Shown: in pieces, positions 32,765-43,156 of the stretch
Layout of the letters: every line of letters starts with the position of its first letter
Position numbering within the stretch: the stretch's first letter is position 1
DNA from: Lysobacteraceae bacterium
GTDB taxonomy: Bacteria > Pseudomonadota > Gammaproteobacteria > Xanthomonadales > Xanthomonadaceae
Assembly: GCA_004297225.1 (NCBI GenBank)
Contig: SCUI01000014.1
Coordinates: 1-64,000 of the forward strand
Length of the DNA stretch: 64,000 nucleotides
Direction: 5' to 3'
The notes under the pieces: generated by a model
What the model was told of the DNA's origin: nothing
The model's input: the letters and a program-made list of their open reading frames with translations, nothing else
Databases searched by the model: none
Position numbers and translations under genes: made by a program

Positions 32765-33336
32765 TTCGCGGCCCGCGCCTCGGTGGTGATGCGCAGCGAC
32801 ACCTCGTCGCTGACCATCGGCACCGCCATCGCCATGCCGAAGTCCGAACGCCTCACCTTCGCGGTGGCGTCGAAACCGACCGTCGGCACGTTGCCCATGG
32901 GGTGCGGCGCGGCCTTGTTCAGCACCACGTCCAGTACCACCGGCTTGCTGATGCCCTTGATGGTGAGGTCGCCGGTGACCTCCAGCCGGCCTTCGCCGGT
33001 GGCGCGCACGGAGGTGCTGGTGAAGGTCGCTTCCGGGAATTTCGCCGCGTCGAAGAAGTCGCCGGCACGCAGGTGCTCGTCGAGCTTGGGCACGAAGCTG
33101 TCGAGTCCCGACAGCGGAAGCGTGACCTTCACGCTGGAGGCCTCGGGCGCCTGTGCGTCGTAGGTGATCGTGCCGCTGGCACCGCCGAAGTTGGCGCTAG
33201 GGTTGGAATAGCCGAAGTGATTCCAGGTGGCGAGCACCATGGTGTGGTCGGGGTCGATGTCGTAGCGCACCGCTTCGGCGGCGGCGCCGAAGCTGGCGGT
33301 GGCAAGGAAGGTGGCCAGGAGCAGGCGCTTGGTCAT
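32761..33336 (-). CDS. YceI-family periplasmic lipid-binding-type protein
   Basis: A 191-aa secreted protein: signal peptide cut after FGAAA, then the YceI fold signature YDIDPDHTMVLATWNHFGYSN, SFVPKLDEHLRAGDFFDAAKFPEATF and VTGDLTIKGISKPVVLDV. YceI proteins bind isoprenoids in a lipocalin-like barrel; the cargo is unknown here. First gene of a two-gene unit with the pirin. Confidence 0.92.
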   Translation of the reverse strand: MTKRLLLATFLATASFGAAAEAVRYDIDPDHTMVLATWNHFGYSNPSANFGGASGTITYDAQAPEASSVKVTLPLSGLDSFVPKLDEHLRAGDFFDAAKFPEATFTSTSVRATGEGRLEVTGDLTIKGISKPVVLDVVLNKAAPHPMGNVPTVGFDATAKVRRSDFGMAMAVPMVSDEVSLRITTEARAAK

Positions 33337-33374
33337 TGGAATGGTCTCGTACGATGGAGGGAAGGCAGGAGAGG

Positions 33375-33974
33375 TCAGGCGATGGTGCAGGCTTCGTCGA
33401 ACGGCAGCCGCGGCGCACGCGGATGCGTGCTCGCGGGATCGCCGTGGCCCAGGTTGACGAGGAAGTTGGAGCGGATGGCGGTGCCGGCGAAGAACGCGGC
33501 ATCCACCTTCGCAGTGTCGAAGCCCGACATCGGGCCGCAGTCCAGCCCCAGCGCGCGCGCGGCCAGGATCAGGTAGGCCCCTTCCAGGCTGCTGCTACGC
33601 AGCGCGGCGCGGTACAGCTCCGCTTCTGGCATGTCCGAGAACCAGCCGCGCGCATCGGCGTGCGGCGCCAGCACCGGCAGCTTGTCGTAGAACGCCATGT
33701 CGTAGCCGATGATCACGGTGCACGGCGCGGCCATGGTCTTGTCGTGGTTGCCCTTGTCCAGGGCCGGGCCGAGCCTGGCCTTGGCCTCGGCCGATTTCAC
33801 GAACACGAACCGTGCCGGGCAGGTGTTGGTCTGGGTCGGGCCGAACTTCAGCAGGTCGTAGAGCCGACGCAAGGTCTCGTCGTCGACCCGGCCGCCGAAG
33901 GCGTTGAACGTGCGTGCCTTGCGGAACAGCTGGTCGAGCGCCTTGGGCTCCAGGGCTTGCAGGTATTGCGTCAT
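33375..33974 (-). CDS. Nitroreductase family, RutE/HadB-like
   Basis: A 199-aa FMN-dependent reductase of the malonic semialdehyde reductase RutE/HadB group: [39 protein letters not shown] is the family hallmark, followed by [26 protein letters not shown]. The rest of a rut pyrimidine operon is absent from the window, so the natural substrate is open. Divergent from the ELM1-like gene. Confidence 0.9.
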   Translation of the reverse strand: MTQYLQALEPKALDQLFRKARTFNAFGGRVDDETLRRLYDLLKFGPTQTNTCPARFVFVKSAEAKARLGPALDKGNHDKTMAAPCTVIIGYDMAFYDKLPVLAPHADARGWFSDMPEAELYRAALRSSSLEGAYLILAARALGLDCGPMSGFDTAKVDAAFFAGTAIRSNFLVNLGHGDPASTHPRAPRLPFDEACTIA

Positions 33975-34061
33975 CAGGAAGGGATCCGGGCGGCGGAACG
34001 TCCAGTGTAGAGTGTCACGCGACGCCAGATGCCCCCGCCGCAGGAACGCAGACGACCAGGC

Positions 34062-35024
34062 ATGGAACGATCCGCGCCGCAGCAGACCGCCTGGACCGTG
34101 AGCGACGGCCGCGCCGGCAATGCGCGGCAGGCGCGCGCGCTGGCCGCCGCGATGGGCCTGGCGGCGCGGGACTGGAACCTGGCGCCGAAGGCACCATGGC
34201 ATTGGTTCGCACCGCGCCGGCTCCCCGGTGCACGGCGTGCGTTCGGGGTTACCTTCGCCGAAGCGCTGCATTCGCCACCGGCGCTGGCGATCGGTTGCGG
34301 CCGCCAGGCGGCGCTGGCGACGCGGTTGCTGCGCGCACGCGGCACGCGCGTGGTGCAGGTGCTCGACCCGCGGATCGCGACCTCGCATTGGGACGTGGTG
34401 GTGGCGCCTTCACACGACGGGCTGCACGGCGACAACGTCGTCAGCCTGCTCGGCAGCCTGCATCCGGTGGACGATGCCTGGCTGGCGCAGGCCCGCGCCA
34501 CGTTCGCCGTGCTGGGAACGTTGCCGCGGCCGCGCGTGGCGATGCTGGTCGGCGGTCCGACGCGGCATGCGCGCTGGGATGAAGCCGCCTTGGCCAGATG
34601 GGTCCGCGAGCTCGAGGCCGTGGTCGTGGACGAAGGCGGCAGCCTGTTGCTGTGCGGTTCGCGCCGCACGCCGCCAGCCTTGCGTACACGGCTGCGCGGT
34701 GCGATGCCGTCCGTGCCCGGCGTGCGCTGGTTCGACGCCGCCGATGGCGACAACCCCTACGCGGGTGCGCTGGCATGGGCGGACCGGATCGCGTGCACGC
34801 CCGACTCGGTGAACATGCTGTCGGAAGCCTGCGCGACCTGGGCGCCTGTGTTCGTCGCCGATCCCGATAGCGCCCGGGGCCGGGTGGGCGGTTTCATGCA
34901 AGCGCTGCGCGCTCGCGACCGGATCCGGCCGCTGGACGCGCGGATGGACCGGTTCGAAGTGGAACCGCTGCGCGAAACCGCCCGCGTCGCCGCGGAGGTC
35001 GCCAGGCGCTTGGGCCTCACGTAA
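34062..35024 (+). CDS. ELM1/GtrOC1-family protein
   Basis: A 320-aa protein of the mitochondrial fission ELM1-like family: [76 protein letters not shown] and [25 protein letters not shown]. The GT-B-like pattern suggests a glycosyltransferase-related envelope function in bacteria, which is an inference. TAGAGT at 34008-34013 is a candidate -10. The stop overlaps glnE by 8 bp in a convergent arrangement. Confidence 0.85.
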   Translation: MERSAPQQTAWTVSDGRAGNARQARALAAAMGLAARDWNLAPKAPWHWFAPRRLPGARRAFGVTFAEALHSPPALAIGCGRQAALATRLLRARGTRVVQVLDPRIATSHWDVVVAPSHDGLHGDNVVSLLGSLHPVDDAWLAQARATFAVLGTLPRPRVAMLVGGPTRHARWDEAALARWVRELEAVVVDEGGSLLLCGSRRTPPALRTRLRGAMPSVPGVRWFDAADGDNPYAGALAWADRIACTPDSVNMLSEACATWAPVFVADPDSARGRVGGFMQALRARDRIRPLDARMDRFEVEPLRETARVAAEVARRLGLT

Positions 35025-37707
35025 GGCCGTGCGCCTCCCAGGCGGCGCGGATCGCGGCGCGCGCCGAGGCGATCGACTCGTCCTCGGCCACCAGCCGGGG
35101 GCGCCGGTCCAGCGTGCAGCGCAGGCCCGCATCGAGCAGCAGCGCGTGCGCATGGCGCAAGGCATCGTGCGGCGCGTGGTCCAGAAGGCCGGCCTCGCGC
35201 AACGCGTCGAGCAGGCCGGCGCTGTCGCGCGGACCCAGCAGCGCGGGAACGCGCGCCGCTTCGCGCAACACCAGGTATTGCAGCAGGAATTCCAGGTCCA
35301 CCAGCCCGCCTTCGCCCTGCTTGATGTCGAAGCGGCCGTCGGTCGAGCGGTCGAGCTCGTTGCGCATGCGCGCGCGCATCGCCACCACGTCACCGCGCAG
35401 TTTCCCTGCGTCCCGCGGCGCCACCAGCACCGCGCCGCGTACTTCGTCGAACCGCGCGCACAACGCTGGCTCGCCGGCGGCGCAGCGCGCGCGGACCAGC
35501 GCCTGGTGCTCCCAGGTCCATGCGCGCTGGTGCTGGTAGTCGGCGAAGCCGGCCAGCGGCGACACCAGCAAGCCCTTGGCGCCATCGGGTCGCAGCCGCA
35601 CGTCCACGTCGAACAGGCGGCCGGCCGCCGTCATCGTGCCAAGCAGCGCGACGACCTTTTGCGCCAGTCGCGCGCTCCAGCGCGCGGCCTCCAGCGGCCG
35701 CGCCCCCGTGGATACCGCATCGGCGGCGGCCTCGTAGAGGAACACCAGGTCCAGGTCCGAACCGAAACCGAGCTCTTCGCCACCCAGGCTGCCGTAGCCG
35801 ACCACGGCGAAGCGCGCATCCGGCAACGCACCGTGCGCGTGGCGCATTTCCCGTTGCGCGAGCTCCAGCACCACCGCGACCACGGCGTCGGCAAGCCAGG
35901 CCAGCTGGCGCACGCTGTCGCCGGCTGGCTGGCGCCGGTCCAGCGTCGCCAGCGCGATGCGGAAGCTCAGCGCCTGGCGCGCTTCGTTCAGCGCAAGCAG
36001 CGCGGCCTCGGTGTCCTCGTTGGCAAGCGACTGCGTGCAGGCGTCGAACAACGCCTGGCGATCGGGCAGCGCGCCGGCCACGCGCGCGTCGAGCAACTCG
36101 TCGAGCAGCAACGGATGCGCGGCCAGCCGCTCGCCGAGGAAGGCGCTGCGGGCGAGCACGTCCACCAGCCGCTGCAGCGCCGCCGGCTGCTCGTCGAGCA
36201 GCGCCAGGTAGCTGGCGCGACGCAGGATGTTCTGCAACAACGGCAGCAGGCGTTTGAGCGCGGCATCCGGCCGCGGCGACGTGGAGGTACCGCCGAGCAG
36301 CGCCGGCAGCACACGGTCCAGGCGCGAGCGCGCGCTGTCGGACAGTGCACGCAAGGCCGGCGCCCGCGCGAAATCGCGCAAGGCCGCGTGGGCGGCAGGC
36401 GCATCCTCGAAACCGGCTTCCGCCAGCACCTGGGCGTCGCCCGCTTCCGGCAAGGCGCGCCAGTACGCCGCCAATGCGCTGGGCGTGGCCTGCCGGCGGC
36501 GCGGCGCCAGCAATGCGCCGAACTCGGCGGCGACCCGGTCGCGATGCGCCTGCAACGCATCCAGCAGTTCGCTCCAGCCATCGAAACCCAGTCCGCCGGC
36601 GATGCGCGCGCGATCGGACGCATCGCCGGGCAGCGCATGCACCTGCGCGTCGCGCAGCATCTGCAGACGATTCTCGAGGCGGCGCAGGAAGCGATACGCA
36701 GCGGCCAATGCGGCGCCGGCAACAGGAGTGACCTGGCGGGCGGCGACCAGCGCGTCGAGCGCCGGCAACAGGCGCCGTTCGCGCAGCGCCGGCTCGCGCC
36801 CGCCGCGGATCAGCTGCAACGCCTGCACCAGGAACTCGATCTCGCGGATGCCGCCCGGGCCGCGCTTGATGTCGCCCTGCAGGTCCTTGCGCGCGACTTC
36901 CGCCGCGATCGCCGCCTTCATCTCGCGCAGGCCGTCGAGCGCGCCGTAGTCGAGGTAGCGCCGGTACACGAACGGCCGCAGCGTGCGCAGGAAGCGATCG
37001 CCGGCCATGAGGGCGCCGGCGACCGGCCGCGCCTTCTGCCAGGCGTAGCGTTCCCAGTCGCGGCCTTCGCGCTGGAAGTACTGCTCCATCGCGGCGAACG
37101 ACCAGGCCACGCGGCCGGCATTGCCGTAGGGACGCAGGCGCAGGTCGACACGATGGCAGAAGCCGTCCGCCGTCACTTCGTCGAGCAGCTTCGCCAGTTG
37201 CTGGCCGAGCCGTGAGTAGTACTGCTCGGCGGCGAGCGGGCGCGGGCCGTCGCTCTCGCCGTCGTCCTCGTAGCCGTAGACCAGGTCGACGTCGGAGGAG
37301 AAATTCAGTTCACCGCCGCCCAGCTTGCCCAGGGCGAACACCACCAGTCGCTGCACGTGCCCATCGGCCCTGCGGATCACGCCGTGGCGCTGGGCGAATT
37401 CCGTTTCCAGCGCGGCGAGCGCCAGCCCCAGGCAGGTTTCGGCCAGCGCGGTCGTGCCGGCCAGGGTGGCATCGATCTCGTCCAGGCCGAGGATGTCGCG
37501 CCAGGCCAGGCGCGCGGATTCGGCTTGGCGGTAACGACGCAGCTGTGCGGGCCAGTCGTGCGGGCTGTCGCGTGCCAGTTCGGGCGGCGCGAGGGGCGCG
37601 GCGCTGTCGGCGGCGAAGCGCGCGGCCAGCTCGGGCTGGCGCTGCAGCACGTCGGCCACGAAATCGCTGGCGGCAAGGACCCGGGCGAGCATGGATTCCA
37701 GGGTCAT
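35017..37707 (-). CDS. glnE: Bifunctional glutamine synthetase adenylyltransferase/deadenylase
   Basis: Adds and removes AMP on glutamine synthetase in response to PII. The 896-aa protein has two nucleotidyltransferase domains in tandem: [22 protein letters not shown] (about 127-147, deadenylylase) and [24 protein letters not shown] (adenylyltransferase), each followed by a [16 protein letters not shown] motif. It is roughly 50 aa shorter at the N-terminus than E. coli GlnE; an in-frame TAA sits two codons upstream, so a longer form is not possible. The ATG is 5 nt downstream of an intrinsic terminator. Confidence 0.95.
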   Translation of the reverse strand: MTLESMLARVLAASDFVADVLQRQPELAARFAADSAAPLAPPELARDSPHDWPAQLRRYRQAESARLAWRDILGLDEIDATLAGTTALAETCLGLALAALETEFAQRHGVIRRADGHVQRLVVFALGKLGGGELNFSSDVDLVYGYEDDGESDGPRPLAAEQYYSRLGQQLAKLLDEVTADGFCHRVDLRLRPYGNAGRVAWSFAAMEQYFQREGRDWERYAWQKARPVAGALMAGDRFLRTLRPFVYRRYLDYGALDGLREMKAAIAAEVARKDLQGDIKRGPGGIREIEFLVQALQLIRGGREPALRERRLLPALDALVAARQVTPVAGAALAAAYRFLRRLENRLQMLRDAQVHALPGDASDRARIAGGLGFDGWSELLDALQAHRDRVAAEFGALLAPRRRQATPSALAAYWRALPEAGDAQVLAEAGFEDAPAAHAALRDFARAPALRALSDSARSRLDRVLPALLGGTSTSPRPDAALKRLLPLLQNILRRASYLALLDEQPAALQRLVDVLARSAFLGERLAAHPLLLDELLDARVAGALPDRQALFDACTQSLANEDTEAALLALNEARQALSFRIALATLDRRQPAGDSVRQLAWLADAVVAVVLELAQREMRHAHGALPDARFAVVGYGSLGGEELGFGSDLDLVFLYEAAADAVSTGARPLEAARWSARLAQKVVALLGTMTAAGRLFDVDVRLRPDGAKGLLVSPLAGFADYQHQRAWTWEHQALVRARCAAGEPALCARFDEVRGAVLVAPRDAGKLRGDVVAMRARMRNELDRSTDGRFDIKQGEGGLVDLEFLLQYLVLREAARVPALLGPRDSAGLLDALREAGLLDHAPHDALRHAHALLLDAGLRCTLDRRPRLVAEDESIASARAAIRAAWEAHGLT

Positions 37708-37712
37708 GAATT

Positions 37713-37746
37713 AAAAAGCCCGCACCGGTCGAAACCGGTAGCGGGC
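37713..37746 (-). terminator. Intrinsic terminator between the PYROXD2-like gene and glnE
   Basis: On the minus strand GCCCGC-T-ACCGGT pairs with ACCGGT-GCGGGC around a TTCG tetraloop, followed by TTTTT. The T-run ends 5 nt before the glnE start codon, so it also works as a possible attenuator for glnE. Confidence 0.85.
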
Positions 37747-37835
37747 CTGCTCCCTCCCCCACGTCGGGATGCGGGTCCATCGTGAAGGAATCGTTACGGA
37801 AGATGCACGCTGCACTGCAACAAGGCCTGAACGGT

Positions 37836-39458
37836 TCAGCCCGGGAGGGCCCGGCCGCGGTCCCTGAGCACTTCCCGGGCCGCATTCCGCCCGGGTAGCC
37901 CGGTCACCCCGCCACCGGGATGGGTGCCGGAACCGCACAGGTAAAGACCGGGTAGCGCCCCCCGGTAATTGCCCTGGCCGAGCAGCGGGCGGGCGCTGAA
38001 CATCTGGTCCAGGCTCAAGGCGCCGTGGAAGATGTCGCCGCCGACCAACCCGAGTTCGCGCTCCAGGTCCAGCGGCGACAGCGCCTTGTAGCCGAGCACG
38101 CTGCGGCGGAAGTTCGGTGCGTACGCATCCACCGTGTCGATCATGAGGTTGGCGACGGTGTCGCGGTGCGCGTCCCAGCCGCCGCTGCCCTCGGCCAGCT
38201 CCGGGTTCACCTGCTGGCAGAACAGGCTGGCCACGTGCTGTCCGGGCGGGGCGAGCGTGTCGTCGAGGGTGGAGGAAATCACCAGTTCGACGATCGGCTG
38301 CCGCGCCCAGCCCGGGTTGTGCACCCGTGATTTCGCATCGAAATACGCCTGCTCGAAATACTGCAGCGACGGCCCGATGAGGATCCCGCTCTGGTGGTGT
38401 GGCTGCAGTTGCGTGCCGGGCGCGGCGGTGAAGTCGGGCAGTTCCGACAACGCCACGTTCATGCGGAACGTACCCGACGCGCAACGGTAAAGGTCGATGC
38501 GCTCGCCGGTGTCGGCATCCACCGCGTCGCGCGGCACCAGCCGCTGGTACAGCAGCTTCGGATTGACGTTGGCGATGACGGTCTTCGCGTGCAGCTCGCC
38601 GCCATCCGCCATCCGCACGCCGACCGCGCGCCCGTCCTCGACCAGCACCTGTTCGACGGGCGCATCGGTCTGGATCGCCACGCCGCGCGCCTCGCATTCC
38701 AGCGCCATCGCCCGGGTGATAGCGCCCATGCCGCCGATCGCGTGGCCCCAGCTGCCCTGCTTGCCGTTGACCTCGCCGAACACATGGTGCAGCAGCACGT
38801 AGGCGCTGCCGGGCGTGTACGGGCTGGCGAAATTGCCGACCACCGAATCCCAGCCGAGCACGGCCTTGAGCGGTTCGGATTCGAACCAGTTGTCGAGCAG
38901 GTCGCCGGCGGACTTGGTGAACAGGTCGAGCAGGTCGCGGCGGCCGGCCATGTCCAGGCGCTTGAGCTGCCTGCCGACCGCGAGCGAACCGATCCAGTCG
39001 GCCAGCACGAAGTGGTCGCTGACGTTGGGCGGCGTGCGCTGCATCAGTTCGCGCAGCACGACGACCACGCGGTCGAGCATCGCGTAGTAGGCCGGGAGGC
39101 GCTCCGCATCGCGCAACGACCATTTCGCCACTTCGCGCTGGGTATGCTCGCCGCCCAGGCGGAACGCGTTGCCATCGGGGAGCGGCAGGAAGTTGGCGTA
39201 CGGCCGCTCGACCACGCGCAACCCATGCTGGTGCAGGCGCAGGTCGCGGATCACGGCGGGATTGAGCAGGCTGACGGTGTAGCTGGCGGTCGAATTGCGG
39301 AAGCCGGGGAAGAATTCCTCGGTCACCGCCGCGCCGCCGACGATGCCGCGGCGCTCCAGCACCCGTACCTTCAGCCCGGCGCCGGCGAGGTAGGCGGCGC
39401 AGACCAGGCCGTTGTGGCCGCCGCCGATGATGAGGACGTCGCTGCTTGTCGCGCGCAT
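37836..39458 (-). CDS. PYROXD2/phytoene-desaturase-like FAD oxidoreductase
   Basis: A 540-aa FAD-dependent amine-oxidase-fold enzyme: dinucleotide-binding DVLIIGGGHNGLVCAAYLAGAGLKV, GIVGGAAVTEEFFPGF, WGHAIGGMGAITRAMA and the C-terminal LYLCGSGTHPGGGVTGLPGRNAA FAD motif. This matches the PYROXD2 branch of the phytoene desaturase-related family rather than CrtI proper; no carotenoid genes are nearby. TACAAT (39470-39465) ends 6 nt before the ATG, predicting a leaderless transcript. A strong terminator follows. Confidence 0.88.
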   Translation of the reverse strand: MRATSSDVLIIGGGHNGLVCAAYLAGAGLKVRVLERRGIVGGAAVTEEFFPGFRNSTASYTVSLLNPAVIRDLRLHQHGLRVVERPYANFLPLPDGNAFRLGGEHTQREVAKWSLRDAERLPAYYAMLDRVVVVLRELMQRTPPNVSDHFVLADWIGSLAVGRQLKRLDMAGRRDLLDLFTKSAGDLLDNWFESEPLKAVLGWDSVVGNFASPYTPGSAYVLLHHVFGEVNGKQGSWGHAIGGMGAITRAMALECEARGVAIQTDAPVEQVLVEDGRAVGVRMADGGELHAKTVIANVNPKLLYQRLVPRDAVDADTGERIDLYRCASGTFRMNVALSELPDFTAAPGTQLQPHHQSGILIGPSLQYFEQAYFDAKSRVHNPGWARQPIVELVISSTLDDTLAPPGQHVASLFCQQVNPELAEGSGGWDAHRDTVANLMIDTVDAYAPNFRRSVLGYKALSPLDLERELGLVGGDIFHGALSLDQMFSARPLLGQGNYRGALPGLYLCGSGTHPGGGVTGLPGRNAAREVLRDRGRALPG

Positions 39459-39474
39459 TCCCCGATTGTAGGGG

Positions 39475-40113
39475 CTAGCGAAGCCGCTGCAGGTTCCAGG
39501 TCACTGTTTCGGTGCCTTCCATGCTGCCCAGGAACACCGACTGGATCAGCCCCTGCCCGGTCTGCTCGCCCTTGAGCGCCTGCAACGAGGTGGCGCCGTC
39601 GAGCACCAGGGTCACGGCCAGGGTTTCCTGCTCCCGGTAGTCGTCGGGCGTCTCGAGGTACACCCCGGGTGCGACTTCCACCCGCTCCAGCGCCGGCGGA
39701 ACATCAACCAGCGTGGCCAGCGGCACGCCGTGGGTGACCAGGTACCAGCCGCGCTTGTAGAAGCGCCCGTTCGCGCCATCGTCGACGAAGCCGGCCCCGG
39801 CGTAGACCTCGCCCTCGCCCTCGCCGTTGGCGAACACGGTCGACGTGCCGGTCTCCATCCGTTCGCTGTGCGTCGCCTTCGCCGACGCCACTTCGCCGCC
39901 GTCGAGTTCGTACAGCACATGCTGGCGGACGTTGATCGCGACCTTGCGGTTGCCGGCGCCTTCGGCATGGTGGATGCCTTCGCGGACGATCTCGATGGTG
40001 CCGCGCCAGCGCGCGTCGATGGTGGTCATTTCCGCGTTGGCCACGGGTGCAAACCCGGCAAGCGCGAACGTCGCGAGCAGCGCGACCGGGACGACAGGGG
40101 ACAGGCGTGACAT
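39475..40113 (-). CDS. Secreted protein of unknown function
   Basis: A 212-aa protein with a signal peptide (MSRLSPVVPVALLATFALAG, cut after ANA). The mature part is mostly beta-like: TTIDARWRGTIEIVREGIHH, HVLYELDGGEVASAKATHSER, RFYKRGWYLVTHGVPLATLVD, SLQALKGEQTGQGLIQSVFLGSMEGTE. No cysteines or TM segments remain after cleavage. I do not recognise a family. AGGAG lies 10 nt before the ATG at 40113. Its 3' end is close to the PYROXD2-like start and both may share regulation. Confidence 0.75.
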   Translation of the reverse strand: MSRLSPVVPVALLATFALAGFAPVANAEMTTIDARWRGTIEIVREGIHHAEGAGNRKVAINVRQHVLYELDGGEVASAKATHSERMETGTSTVFANGEGEGEVYAGAGFVDDGANGRFYKRGWYLVTHGVPLATLVDVPPALERVEVAPGVYLETPDDYREQETLAVTLVLDGATSLQALKGEQTGQGLIQSVFLGSMEGTETVTWNLQRLR

Positions 40114-40171
40114 GTGCGCGGGACTCCTGCATTTTCGACAATCCCAACCATAGCCCACGCTGGCTGCAAAA

Positions 40172-40201
40172 AGGAAAACCCCGCCGGAGCGGGGTTTTCC
40201 T
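40172..40201 (-). terminator. groESL intrinsic terminator
   Basis: AGGAAAACCCCGC pairs perfectly with GCGGGGTTTTCCT around a 4-nt loop, followed on the minus strand by TTTT. It lies 28 nt past the groEL stop. Confidence 0.88.
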
Positions 40202-40229
40202 GTCGTTCGTACGCGTTGCGGGAGCGGGA

Positions 40230-41876
<1,647 letters not shown>

Positions 41877-41911
41877 TTACCTCTGAATGTCTTGTGTTCG
41901 GGGAGATGGGA

Positions 41912-42199
41912 TCAGCCGAGGACGGCGAGGATGTCGTCTTCCTTCACCACCAGGTATTCGGTGCCGTCGAGCTTGACCTCGGTGCCGCTGTACTTGCCGA
42001 ACAGCACCTTGTCGCCGGTCTTGACCTTGGGCGCGCGCACGGAACCGTTGTCCAGCGCCTTGCCCTCGCCGACCGCGACGACTTCGCCCTTGATCGGCTT
42101 CTCGGCCGCGGTGTCCGGGATCACGATCCCGCCGGCGGACATCTTTTCTTCTTCCATGCGCTTGATCACGACGCGGTCGTAAAGCGGCTTGATGTTCAT
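41912..42199 (-). CDS. groES: Co-chaperonin GroES (Hsp10)
   Basis: A 95-aa co-chaperonin: [38 protein letters not shown] (mobile loop), [21 protein letters not shown]. First gene of groESL, 48 nt downstream of a CIRCE operator and 115 nt downstream of a sigma-32 -10. Confidence 0.99.
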   Translation of the reverse strand: MNIKPLYDRVVIKRMEEEKMSAGGIVIPDTAAEKPIKGEVVAVGEGKALDNGSVRAPKVKTGDKVLFGKYSGTEVKLDGTEYLVVKEDDILAVLG

Positions 42200-42246
42200 T
42201 GCAGCCCTCGCAAGTACTTGATTGGTTGGAGAAACGGGCGGCGATG

Positions 42247-42273
42247 TTAGCAGTCGCACGGGGCGAGTGCCAA
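42247..42273 (-). promoter_or_regulatory. CIRCE operator (HrcA) of groESL
   Basis: TTGGCACTC-N9-GACTGCTAA on the minus strand matches the CIRCE consensus TTAGCACTC-N9-GAGTGCTAA with two changes. It lies in the groES leader, where HrcA binding would block transcription. hrcA itself is not in the window. Confidence 0.85.
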
Positions 42274-42312
42274 CGACGCAGGCGCGATGACCCGACAGGC
42301 GGGACCCTGCGG

Positions 42313-42340
42313 AGATGGGGCGGGGCGGGTGGCTTTCAAG
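42313..42340 (-). promoter_or_regulatory. Sigma-32 (RpoH) promoter of groESL
   Basis: CTTGAAA (42340-42334) and CCCCATCT (42320-42313) are separated by 13 bp, a near-perfect heat-shock promoter. The start point would be about 42306, upstream of the CIRCE operator. Confidence 0.85.
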
Positions 42341-42378
42341 GGGGGAGCGCGGAACACGCGCACCCGGCGCGCGGGCAA

Positions 42379-42414
42379 TAAAAAAGGCGCGCATTCCAGG
42401 GGAGAATGCGCGCC
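42379..42414 (-). terminator. Intrinsic terminator upstream of groESL
   Basis: GGCGCGCATTC pairs perfectly with GAATGCGCGCC around a 7-nt loop, followed on the minus strand by TTTTTT. It lies 38 bp before the groESL sigma-32 promoter and must end a transcript coming from the right, where no minus-strand protein gene exists. Confidence 0.85.
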
Positions 42415-42507
42415 CGGGTTCGACGCAATCGGGATTCGCCGCCCAATCGGCTGGTCCCGACTCCTGTCGCCCGGCCGCGGGGGCCGGGACCGACATCCGT
42501 GTCGTTG
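42379..42507 (-). ncRNA. Candidate small RNA with C-rich loops
   Basis: The minus strand here carries a hairpin with 7-bp outer arms GGTCCCG/CGGGACC (42453-42491), an inner CCGGCC/GGCCGG stem with a C-rich loop, and a final terminator hairpin with a TCCCCTG loop and T6 (42379-42414). TTCAAA-N17-CATTCT (42542-42514) is a weak promoter that would start near 42507. C-rich loops on GC stems recall regulatory RNAs such as Xanthomonas sX13, but identity with it is not claimed. No ORF of note lies inside. Confidence 0.35.
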
Positions 42508-42564
42508 GCACAGAGAATGGACAGGTCGGCGGGACTTTTGAAGTGGCCGGCTGTCACAAAAAAG

Positions 42565-42577
42565 CTAGTTATAATAG
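42565..42577. promoter_or_regulatory. CTA-N7-TAG operator copy 1
   Basis: CTAGTTATAATAG. One of four CTA-N7-TA(G/A) sites in 126 bp before the XRE gene. This copy overlaps TATAAT (42570-42575) on the plus strand and TATTAT on the minus strand, so it could control a divergent transcript. Confidence 0.5.
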
Positions 42578-42635
42578 CCCCCTGTCGCCAGATCCCTTGA
42601 AAACAGCTATGGCAATGCTCCGGCATCGCAGATGG

Positions 42636-42690
42636 CTATTACAGCTAGACAAGCTTTGGCTATTGTCACTAACGGCGCTAGTATTCCTAG
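42636..42690. promoter_or_regulatory. XRE promoter with CTA-N7-TAG operators 2-4
   Basis: Three operators lie at 42636-42648 (CTATTACAGCTAG), 42660-42672 (CTATTGTCACTAA) and 42678-42690 (CTAGTATTCCTAG). The promoter TTGGCT (42656-42661)-N17-TAGTAT (42679-42684) has one operator over the spacer and one over the -10. The arrangement predicts autoregulation by the XRE protein encoded 31 bp downstream. Confidence 0.55.
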
Positions 42691-42721
42691 CAATCCGGTC
42701 CAGTGCCCCACGGAGCCCTGC

Positions 42722-43156
42722 ATGAGCCTCGACAGCCACCCTTCCAGCGCCTCCGCGCAACGCATCCGCCTGGCCCGGCGCACCGCTGGCCTGTCGCAGG
42801 CACAACTGGCGCTGGAGCTGGGCGTGCAGCGCAGCGCGGTCAGCCACTGGGAAGCCCAGCGCGGCAAGCCGAGCATGAACCACCTGCGCCAGTTGGCGCT
42901 GCTGACCGGCGTGCAGTTCGAATGGCTGGCCACCGGTCGCGGAGCGATGACGCCTTCGGCCGACACTTTGCTCGATTCGATCGCCGCGGTGGACGCGCTG
43001 CTGGTGGAAGACCCACAGGAGCGGCGCCTGCTGGCCGCGTTCCGCGAGGCACCGGCGCAGGCGCGGCTGCCGCTGCTGGAGTTGGCTGAGCAGCTGGCGT
43101 CGCAACGCGTCGGTCGCACCCGGCATCGCACCCCGGGCAGCGAGGGCCTGGCGTGA
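42722..43156 (+). CDS. XRE-family (Cro/CI-like) transcriptional regulator
   Basis: A 144-aa protein with an N-terminal helix-turn-helix: IRLARRTAGLSQAQLALELGVQRSAVSHWEAQRGKPSMNHLRQLALLTGV (written across residues 15-64). The C-terminal part is short, acidic to basic, and has no peptidase or ligand domain. GGAG lies 6 nt before the ATG at 42722. A longer frame opens at 42632, but its codons (GCT, ATT, AGA, ACT, CCT) are unlike the rest of the window and coincide with the operators, so the short form is preferred. Its stop overlaps the cutA GTG start. Confidence 0.85.
   Translation: MSLDSHPSSASAQRIRLARRTAGLSQAQLALELGVQRSAVSHWEAQRGKPSMNHLRQLALLTGVQFEWLATGRGAMTPSADTLLDSIAAVDALLVEDPQERRLLAAFREAPAQARLPLLELAEQLASQRVGRTRHRTPGSEGLA

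Noticed and set aside
42632..42721. A 30-residue N-terminal extension of the XRE protein
   Set aside because: Its codons (GCT, ATT, ACA, AGA, CCT) are foreign to this genome and the stretch carries the operators and promoter; the ATG at 42722 has a proper GGAG site.
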